Below, one piece after another: positions 20,462-25,678 of a stretch of DNA of 25,678 nt. The position numbers and the translations under genes were made by a program. This stretch comes from a virus: positions 1 through 25,678 of the IMG/VR virus record IMGVR_UViG_3300029955_000786; one strand, 5' to 3'. A model generated the notes under the pieces. That model was given only the letters and a program-made list of their open reading frames with translations, was not told the origin of the DNA and made no database searches. Position 1 is the first letter of the stretch; each line of letters begins with the position of its first letter.

Positions 20462-21034
20462 ATGAAAAAATTGAAAATCCAACTGGCGCTGATGCTTGGC
20501 ACGCTCTGCGACCTCGGTGAACGCCTCTTCAAAGCCGGCCGGCCCGTGGCCCTGGCCAACTCGCTGGGTTTGCTTAATGAGCATGGCATTGAGTCGCTGC
20601 TTATTGATCCCGCGTCCACGTCACTGCCGTTCACCAACCGCTATCTGCTGATCCAGCGCGGCGCGTCGGGGTACCAATACGGCGATCTCTGCGCTGGCGG
20701 TGCCAGCGGCGCATTGCCGCTGGGCATCACGTCGGACGCGGCCTATGCCGTGAACGACGTCCTGAATGTGCGCCGCCTGGGTGCCCGCCCGGGATTGGAG
20801 ATTGGCATTGCCGCAGCCGCCATCACGATTGACCACCTGGTCTATTCAGCGGCCGGCGGCAAAATCGCGGACCTCACCCTGGCCGGCAACGGCACATATT
20901 GGGTGGTCGGACGCGCGGCTGCCACGGTGGCCGCCAACAACAGCACGATGGAATGCCCCTTCGTGCCCGATGTGCCTTATCAGGTGACCGTCTCCAACGG
21001 CGGCGGCACTTACGCCTTTGTAGCCGGCACTTAA
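20462..21034 (+). CDS. capsid cement/decoration protein candidate, 190 aa
   Basis: 190 residues. The N-terminal 55 are helical. Then comes a beta-rich domain starting FTNRYLLIQRG, with ALPLGITSDAAYAVNDVLNVRRLG and a GKIADL...GTYWVVGRAAA stretch. That is the typical order of small beta-barrel head-decoration proteins (DUF2190 and related): a PLG-[IV]-x-x-[DG] turn, a loop with a Val-Ala strand, then GTYW-x-[IV]-G. Such proteins stabilise expanded capsids at the three-fold axes. Position just before the major capsid gene supports this. The assignment is by pattern. Confidence 0.7.
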   Translation: MKKLKIQLALMLGTLCDLGERLFKAGRPVALANSLGLLNEHGIESLLIDPASTSLPFTNRYLLIQRGASGYQYGDLCAGGASGALPLGITSDAAYAVNDVLNVRRLGARPGLEIGIAAAAITIDHLVYSAAGGKIADLTLAGNGTYWVVGRAAATVAANNSTMECPFVPDVPYQVTVSNGGGTYAFVAGT

Positions 21035-21078
21035 ACCGCCGTTAACCGACCTAAAATGCAGTTAAAGATCAAAATCAA

Positions 21079-22125
21079 ATGAAAATTGCCAAACCTTCCG
21101 CCCCGGCGGTCGCCCTGCACAACAGCGCCATTGCGCGCGCCTTGGGCAGCCAGGGCGTCGTCCTGGCCAATGACATGAACGATCTTCAGACGGGACAAAT
21201 TGTCCTGGCGAATGATTCCATCCTCCGCACGGCCGTGCCGATTGAGGAGCTCACGCTCTTCGCGGCCAGCTATGACTCCATGGTGGGCAACGGCCTGGTG
21301 CGGTTGCGCGATTTCCTCGCGCCGCCCCGCCCCACGCCCAGCCGCATCTTCCGGCTCACCACGTACAACGAAAACGAGCCGTGGGAAACGGTGGATTACA
21401 ACAAGGTAAAGCGCGGCATGCTCGCGGACTTCAGCGAGGTGCGCCAGCGCACGGCCAGCAAGAGCGATCTGCAAGGCTTCAATCGCGGCCTGTCCGTGAT
21501 CCTGGATCGCGACGAATTGAAGGACAAGCCCGAGTGGCAGCAGATGCACACCAAATGGCTCATTGACCTGCTGAATCGCGCTTCGATCCTGGAAACCATG
21601 GCCATCTATCAGGCGGCGGCCATCAACGCTGGTACGACTTGGGATAGCGCGGCCAATCCCGACCTGGACGTGCGCACCCGCATCCTCACGCTGGCCAATA
21701 CCACGGGCTTCTACCCGCAAAATGTGGCCTACGGTGACCAGGCCCACCTCAAGCGCCAGAATTCCTACGAATCGGCACTGACGGCCGGCTCGCTGGCGCG
21801 GGCCGGGCTGTTCACGGAACAGGAGTTGGCCACCGCCCTGGGCGTCAGCCAGGTGCTGATCAACGCGGAGCGTTACCAGAACACGAACACGACCAAGCAG
21901 GAAATCATTGGTCAGAACGTGCTTATCTTCACCGGCCTCAAAGATGCCGGCCCGATGGATCCCAGCAACATTGTGCGCCATGTGTTCAATGGCAACCTGG
22001 GCGGCGGCGAATATGCCGTTTACATCACCGATCTGGGCGTCAAGAAAGTGGCGCTCACGGTCGAGAATTACGAGCTGATCCACACCCAGCACACCACGGG
22101 CATTCAATTGCTAGCCGTCAGCTAA
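21079..22125 (+). CDS. major capsid protein
   Basis: 348 residues with HK97-fold characteristics. There is a helical, possibly removable N-terminal arm (residues 1-60, containing VVLAND and IVLAND). A central region has a long helix DLQGFNRGLSVILDRDELKD and WLIDLLNRASILETMAIYQA, and the C-terminal sheet has VYITDLGVKKVALTVENYELI. Order after protease, scaffold and cement genes, and length, are right for the coat protein of a Mu-like or lambda-like phage. I see no close resemblance to Mu T itself, so this may be a different coat family combined with Mu-type genes. Confidence 0.8.
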   Translation: MKIAKPSAPAVALHNSAIARALGSQGVVLANDMNDLQTGQIVLANDSILRTAVPIEELTLFAASYDSMVGNGLVRLRDFLAPPRPTPSRIFRLTTYNENEPWETVDYNKVKRGMLADFSEVRQRTASKSDLQGFNRGLSVILDRDELKDKPEWQQMHTKWLIDLLNRASILETMAIYQAAAINAGTTWDSAANPDLDVRTRILTLANTTGFYPQNVAYGDQAHLKRQNSYESALTAGSLARAGLFTEQELATALGVSQVLINAERYQNTNTTKQEIIGQNVLIFTGLKDAGPMDPSNIVRHVFNGNLGGGEYAVYITDLGVKKVALTVENYELIHTQHTTGIQLLAVS

Positions 22126-22146
22126 CCAAAAGGCGAATGATAACCT

Positions 22147-22177
22147 TGTGGCACGGGCCTTCCGGCCCGTGCGACTC
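22147..22177. repeat. palindromic repeat copy D
   Basis: Stem GCACGGGCC-TTCC-GGCCCGTGC (22151-22172), followed by GACTCAAAA. It lies in the gap between the capsid and secreted-protein genes and is in the opposite orientation to copies A-C. In the RNA it would form a stable 9-bp hairpin after the capsid gene, possibly lowering downstream expression. Confidence 0.85.
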
Positions 22178-22200
22178 AAAAACAAATAAATATCAATATT

Positions 22201-22749
22201 ATGAATCGCTCCACGCATCCCGCATCCCGCACTCCCCGCCGCTTGCTTCTGGCGGCCAGCCTGACGTGCGGGCTCGCCATCTCCGCCTCCGCGCAGGTCG
22301 GCACTTACGTTGCTCCCCGCATCAACACCGTGTTCAACCAGCCGGTGAGCAATACCGTCACCTACACGTTCTATGGCACCAACTGGCTCAACATGACCGG
22401 CTGGCACAACATGAACTGGATATTCAGCGAATATGCCTATGGCCCGGGCGGCACCAACCAGATTGGCACCAACCAGCTCGCGGTTAACCTGTACGGCAGT
22501 CCCGGCAACGGCAACAACTACACCAATGCTGCGGCCGGAACGAACTTCGTTTTCATTCCGACCCCGCTGCAAAATTGGACCAACAACCTCACTGCCAGCA
22601 ACACGCTGGCGGCCGGGTTCTGGACCAACACGACCCAGAATCTGGGTGATGGGTTCCTGTGGTTCAAGGGTGCGGTCACGGTGGGCTGCACGAACGCCGC
22701 CGTTTCCAACCAGTTCTACCTGCAAATTGACCAGATCATCACCCCTTGA
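22201..22749 (+). CDS. secreted Asn/Thr/Gly-rich protein with signal peptide, 182 aa
   Basis: The N-terminus is a Sec signal peptide: basic TPRR, a hydrophobic core LLLAASLTCGLAISA and cleavage site ASA|Q at 31/32. The mature part is rich in Asn, Thr, Gly, Trp and Phe, with repeated TN words (NQPVSNTVTYTFYGTNW, GTNQIGTNQLAV, NWTNNLTASN), suggesting a beta-structured extracellular or envelope protein. It lies between capsid and head-tail genes but should be exported, so it is probably a cargo (moron) gene. The signal peptide begins with a stretch encoded by GCATCCC heptamers. No family recognised. Confidence 0.7.
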   Translation: MNRSTHPASRTPRRLLLAASLTCGLAISASAQVGTYVAPRINTVFNQPVSNTVTYTFYGTNWLNMTGWHNMNWIFSEYAYGPGGTNQIGTNQLAVNLYGSPGNGNNYTNAAAGTNFVFIPTPLQNWTNNLTASNTLAAGFWTNTTQNLGDGFLWFKGAVTVGCTNAAVSNQFYLQIDQIITP

Positions 22750-22756
22750 CTGACGA

Positions 22757-22808
22757 GTGATGCGTGATGCGTGCAAACGCGCATCACGCATCACGAATTA
22801 CGCATCAC
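22757..22808 (+). repeat. 15-bp hairpin and GCATCAC tandem heptamers
   Basis: GTGATGCGTGATGCG (22757-22771) and its perfect complement (22780-22794) form a 15-bp stem with an 8-nt loop. The second arm is part of a GCATCAC-GCATCAC-GAATTAC-GCATCAC heptamer array (22781-22808). It follows the stop at 22749 and has no T tract, so it is more likely a processing or stabilising hairpin than a terminator. Confidence 0.85.
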
Positions 22809-22847
22809 AAATATGAATCCTTACTTGGAACCTTGGGAGAGAAATAT

Positions 22848-23282
22848 ATGACCATCTGGTCCGCACTCACCACAACGGAAGTCCTCGCGCAATTCAACGA
22901 TAGCGAGACGACGGCTTACGACACATCCAAAGGCGATTCCACCCAGGCGTCGCTGACGGACATCATCACCAAGGTGTCGGACCAAATCGTCCAGGCATAT
23001 GCGGATGCCGGCCGGTTGATTGACCCCGTCACAGGCCTTGCGCCCGCAAATGGCACCATTCCGCCAGGGGAAAAGAATCGCGCGATCGCGCTGGTGCGCT
23101 GGAAATATCTGCTCGCCATCCCGACCGGCAAGTCTCTGGCCGAGAATCGCGCGGAGGAAGCCAAAAAGGCCGAGGAATATTTGCTCCTGGTCGCCCAGCG
23201 CAAATTCAAATTCAGCGGCGTGGCCACCAAACCCGGCCGCCGCCTGCACCCCTTCAGTTTCGACGCCATCGGCCAGACATAA
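22848..23282 (+). CDS. head-tail connector, Mu gp36/J-like (DUF1320 type), 144 aa
   Basis: The start at 22848 is preceded by GGGAGAG at good spacing, one of the few strong ribosome binding sites here. The protein has the DUF1320 plan: an N-terminal ALTTTEVLAQFND helix, SLTDIITKVSDQIVQAYADA, an IPPGEKNRAIALVRWKYLL helix and a charged helical end AEEAKKAEEYLLLVAQRK. In Mu, gp36 lies between capsid and tail genes and helps join head and tail. A 12-codon frame (22813-22851) overlaps the ATG and may be a coupling leader. Confidence 0.72.
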   Translation: MTIWSALTTTEVLAQFNDSETTAYDTSKGDSTQASLTDIITKVSDQIVQAYADAGRLIDPVTGLAPANGTIPPGEKNRAIALVRWKYLLAIPTGKSLAENRAEEAKKAEEYLLLVAQRKFKFSGVATKPGRRLHPFSFDAIGQT

Positions 23283-23302
23283 TCACGCATCACGCATCCC
23301 GC
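23283..23302 (+). repeat. TCACGCA heptamers bridging stop and start codons
   Basis: TCACGCA-TCACGCA-TCCCGCA begins directly after the TAA at 23282. Its final A is the first base of the ATG at 23303, so the repeat fills the entire intergenic space. No Shine-Dalgarno sequence is present. Confidence 0.88.
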
Positions 23303-24220
23303 ATGCCCTCCCTCGCGCAAACCTTATCCGATGCCCGGTCCGATCTGCCCAATTCCCTGGGCACGGCGGATCTGCGGAAATTGGGCGCGAACATTCTGCG
23401 GCAATCCATTTTCTCCGCCCGCATGAGCAACGCCACGGCCGTGCAGGCCGTGCGCGAGGCCATTACCGGCGTTCTGTCCGGGGTGAAGGGCCAAAGCGCC
23501 GACAACGTGGCCGAGGCGCGCCTGAAGCTCAAATACATCGGCCAGGCGCTCAGCTACGATCCGGCGAGCGGCTTCCCTGGGGAAAACGCGGAGCCTGCCG
23601 AGGCGGGCAGTCTGCGCGATCTGTTCAGCACCGACCGGATCAACCTGATTTTGAAAACGCAGGAGATGATGACCCAAGGCGCGGCCAAAAACATCTGGGG
23701 CAATGAGCCCGATGCCCTGGAGGAATATCCCGCCTGGGAATTGGTCCGCGTGGCGGCCGTGGAAGTGCCCCGGGGCGAGAAGCGCACCAAGGCCGGCCTG
23801 GTGGATGTGCCCACCGATGCCTGGGACAGCGCCAACGGCCGCTGGGTGGCCGCCGCCCGGGAATCTGGTGATGGTGACGCCCTGCGCATCTTTGAGGCCA
23901 CCGGTCGCATGGTGGCGCGCAAGGATTCGCCCATCTGGCAGGCGCTCGGCGATGGCGCGGGCGGCTACGACGATTGCCTGGGCAATGACTATGAGCCGTT
24001 CGCTTTCAACAGCGGCATGGGCCGCGAAGAGGTTTCCGCCGGCGAATACGAGGAACTGGGTGGCGACGGCCGGAACGTTGGCCAGTCCGGCACGGACTTC
24101 GGTCCGGATGAAGTGGCCGTCCGCAAGGACCGGTTTGATCCGGATATTCTGAAGGCGCTCAAGGCTGGCCTGGAATCCGGCGATTTGAAATTCCGCGTAC
24201 GCGTGGAGGTGACCCCATGA
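23303..24220 (+). CDS. MuF/SPP1-gp7-type minor head protein candidate, 305 aa
   Basis: 305 residues. The central part, STDRINLILKTQEMMTQGAA, then YPAWELVRVAAVEVPRG, resembles the core of MuF/SPP1-gp7 minor head proteins (R-[LI]-x-x-I-x-x-T-N-x-x-x-A...Y-x-x-[FW]-x-x-V). It is followed by RMVARKDSPIWQALGDGAGG and EPFAFNSGMGREEV, found in a branch of that family where the zinc-like C-x-C site is lost. MuF proteins are injected or structural minor head components that contact the portal. In Mu, F precedes the protease; here it follows the J-like gene. Its ATGA overlap with the next gene matches the F-G pairing of Mu. I am moderately sure. Confidence 0.6.
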   Translation: MPSLAQTLSDARSDLPNSLGTADLRKLGANILRQSIFSARMSNATAVQAVREAITGVLSGVKGQSADNVAEARLKLKYIGQALSYDPASGFPGENAEPAEAGSLRDLFSTDRINLILKTQEMMTQGAAKNIWGNEPDALEEYPAWELVRVAAVEVPRGEKRTKAGLVDVPTDAWDSANGRWVAAARESGDGDALRIFEATGRMVARKDSPIWQALGDGAGGYDDCLGNDYEPFAFNSGMGREEVSAGEYEELGGDGRNVGQSGTDFGPDEVAVRKDRFDPDILKALKAGLESGDLKFRVRVEVTP

Positions 24221-24882
24221 ATCTGGCCGTGAAAATCGAAGTGGACACCGCCACGCCGGCCCTCCGCCAAATGCTGGACATGCTGGGCGAAGAAGGCCGG
24301 GGCGAAATCGTGGGCGCAATGGGTCGGCGCGTGGTGCGCGATACCTCCCGGCATGTCTCCCAATGGGGGCTTTCGCATCCCAACAAGCTCGGCGGCCGCC
24401 GCACGAACTATTGGTCGGGCATTGCGGCGAAAATCAATCCGGCTGACACGCTGCAGGTGGACGGCGGCACGGCCACCATGACACTGGGCGGTCCGGAAAT
24501 GCCGGGGATCACGCGCGCCTTTGGCGAGGTCACCATCGTGCCCGGCACCAAAACGCCTGGTGCCAAATACATCCCGGTGCCGGCCAATGCATCGGCTTAT
24601 GGCTTGCGGCCGCGTGAAATCGCCGGCCTGGTGCTGTTCTGGAAGGGCAAAGGCCAGGTGGGCGGTCTGGCGCAAGGCGTGGCCGTCACACGCACCAAAA
24701 ACACCCGCAAGGGCCCCAAAGGCTCCAAATATTTCCGGCCAGGCCTGATCATGTTTTGGTTCGCGGACCGGGTCACGCAACCGCAGGATCGTTCGATTCT
24801 GCCCAGCGATCAGCAATGGTCCGACTCCGCCAATGCCGGCGCGGCGGAATGGGTCAACCTCCAGTTGAAAAAGCTGAACTGA
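24217..24882 (+). CDS. virion morphogenesis / tail completion protein (Mu G-like)
   Basis: 221 residues, coupled by ATGA to the gene before. Its plan is of the Mu G/HK97-gp10 type: an N-terminal strand LAVKIEVDT, a long helix ALRQMLDMLGEEGRG, then a beta-rich body containing HPNKLGGRRTNYWSGI, where family members have N-x-x-G-x-x-x-x-x-[FYW]-[YW]. G is needed for tail attachment in Mu; gp10 proteins join at the head-tail interface. The C-terminus WVNLQLKKLN is helical. Family placement is fairly safe. Confidence 0.75.
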   Translation: MNLAVKIEVDTATPALRQMLDMLGEEGRGEIVGAMGRRVVRDTSRHVSQWGLSHPNKLGGRRTNYWSGIAAKINPADTLQVDGGTATMTLGGPEMPGITRAFGEVTIVPGTKTPGAKYIPVPANASAYGLRPREIAGLVLFWKGKGQVGGLAQGVAVTRTKNTRKGPKGSKYFRPGLIMFWFADRVTQPQDRSILPSDQQWSDSANAGAAEWVNLQLKKLN

Positions 24883-24909
24883 AAATTGGATTAAACGTCA
24901 CGTTTATTT

Positions 24910-25678
24910 ATGAAATACGAAGATCTCTGGCCGCTGATCCAAAAGGACATTTTGGGCGCTCTGCAAGCCGATGAAGTGATTGGCACACGCAAAGGTGTGG
25001 CTGTGGAACCGGGCGACGTTGAGGATGCCCTGGAACGAAAAGTCAAGACCGCGATCGGGGCGGGTCTGGATGATCATATTGGCATCGGCTTCCTGGTATT
25101 GCCCATTGAAGAGGCGTCCGACGAGAACCCGAATATTCCCGGGGGCCCGCTGAAGCTGACCATCCGGGTGCAATTCGTGGAAAATGTGACCCTCAATCGC
25201 GGTCCGCGTGGCACGGGCCTGCCGTGCCGGGTATGGACGGCCCTGGCGGAAAAGGTGCTGAAACTCTACACACCGGTGGGCCTCACGCAAAATCTGGTGC
25301 CAGCCGTGCCGACGATTTCGGAATTCACGCCCGATCGCGATTCCAGTCTTCGCGTGGGGCAAGTCACCTTTTATACCGCCGAGGCGGATTTCCGGCCGTG
25401 GTTCAAAGTCAATCGTCCGCAGATCAGCGTTAGTGGCGCGGGCGTCTCGCCCGCGAGTCCCAACAGCTACCAACTCACCGGCACTGCTACCGTGACCGTG
25501 GCCGCGCCTGGTGCCGACATGATTTTCTACACCACGGATGGATCGCATCCTTACGAAGGCAATGCCGCCGCCCAACCTTATACCGCGCCAGTCCAGATTG
25601 TCGGGCCTGGTCTTTTCCGCGCCCGCGCTTTCGCGCGCGGCAAGGCCGGCAGCGACACGGCCGCCGTGAAATTTTTCC
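24910..25678 (+). CDS. tail protein, gp37-like (DUF1834 type) fused to an Ig-like domain, partial
   Basis: Starts at ATG 24910 and runs off the right edge after 256 codons. Residues 1-172 read like Mu gp37 (DUF1834), a tail terminator-type protein: a helical start, the central GIGFLVLPIEEASDENP, and LKLTIRVQFVENVTLNRGPRGTG. Palindromic repeat E encodes residues 174-184 (SGAGVSPASP). After it comes an Ig-like domain of the Fn3-associated/chitobiase-C type with FYTTDGSHPYEGN and LFRARAFARG (about 210-245). These domains often bind surface carbohydrate. The fusion point coincides with the repeat. The part beyond the window is unknown. Confidence 0.7.
   Translation, partial: MKYEDLWPLIQKDILGALQADEVIGTRKGVAVEPGDVEDALERKVKTAIGAGLDDHIGIGFLVLPIEEASDENPNIPGGPLKLTIRVQFVENVTLNRGPRGTGLPCRVWTALAEKVLKLYTPVGLTQNLVPAVPTISEFTPDRDSSLRVGQVTFYTAEADFRPWFKVNRPQISVSGAGVSPASPNSYQLTGTATVTVAAPGADMIFYTTDGSHPYEGNAAAQPYTAPVQIVGPGLFRARAFARGKAGSDTAAVKFF
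25431..25461. repeat. palindromic repeat copy E, in frame at a domain junction
   Basis: Stem GCGGGCG-TCT-CGCCCGC (25438-25454), followed by GAGTCCC, the reverse orientation of copies A-C. Translated as SGAGVSPASP, it separates the gp37-like domain from the Ig-like domain of the tail protein. Confidence 0.88.

Noticed and set aside
22764-22847. Earlier start for the J-like protein inside the GCATCAC repeat
   Set aside because: The extra 28 codons are encoded by the hairpin and repeat (His/Ala/Arg-rich), while ATG 22848 has a good ribosome binding site and begins the family-like sequence.
5062-25461. A CRISPR array as explanation for the palindromes and tandem repeats
   Set aside because: The palindromes are single dispersed copies without regular spacers, and the tandem repeats are 7-8-mers without spacers; no cas genes are present.
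1-25678. tRNA or rRNA genes, transposon ends or attachment sites
   Set aside because: I saw no cloverleaf, no rRNA segment and no Mu-type TG...CA end with repeated transposase-binding sites. By eye, weak end sites could be missed.

Overview
The window is the interior of a Mu-like transposable (pro)phage. Neither transposon end nor any clearly bacterial flank is visible. Its diagnostic genes are a MuA-type transposase, a MuB-type ATPase, a Gam-like nuclease inhibitor, a DUF935 portal, a Mu-I/Z-type protease with an in-frame scaffold, and Mu J-, G- and gp37-like head-tail proteins. I infer, but cannot prove, a host in or near the Verrucomicrobiota. The DNA is GC-rich, Shine-Dalgarno sequences are mostly weak, two prophage-encoded secreted proteins have Ala-Gln signal-peptidase sites, and there are many short tandem 7-8-mers and GC-rich palindromes of a kind I associate with those genomes.

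Layout. (1) Positions 9673 down to 1, minus strand: an early/replication operon of many small genes, mostly joined by 4-nt ATGA overlaps. The order is a Ner-like HTH protein, four small unknowns, a membrane protein, an excisionase-like protein, an unknown, transposase A, an unknown, ATPase B, two tiny genes (one Cys-rich), a zinc-ribbon protein, a small coiled coil, Gam, two unknowns, a DnaB helicase and a Pol-beta-type nucleotidyltransferase cut by the window edge. (2) 9673-9735: a divergent control region with repeated GTGAACA half-sites. (3) 9726-11173, plus strand: an XRE repressor, two small minus-strand genes convergent with it, two small membrane/zinc-ribbon genes and a rho-independent terminator. 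(4) 11204-13673: an accessory/lysis-like block with a small minus-strand gene, a predicted outer-membrane barrel, a class-3 lipase, a membrane-anchored coiled coil and a small unknown. (5) 13674-25678: packaging and head genes: small-terminase candidate, large terminase, portal with a C-terminal toxin-like nuclease domain, protease/scaffold, cement protein, major capsid, a secreted protein, J-like, MuF-like, G-like and a gp37-like tail protein carrying an Ig-like domain that runs off the right edge.

The most unusual signal is not a gene. Short tandem repeats of 7- or 8-nt units, with different unit sequences at different places, fill the gaps between the stop codon of one gene and the start codon of the next at eight or more junctions. 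The same kinds of repeat, and a separate family of five stem-loop palindromes, also lie in frame in protein linkers and termini. The fusion of the portal to a BECR-type nuclease domain, the phage-borne DnaB plus nucleotidyltransferase, and two exported proteins inside the late region are the other points worth following.
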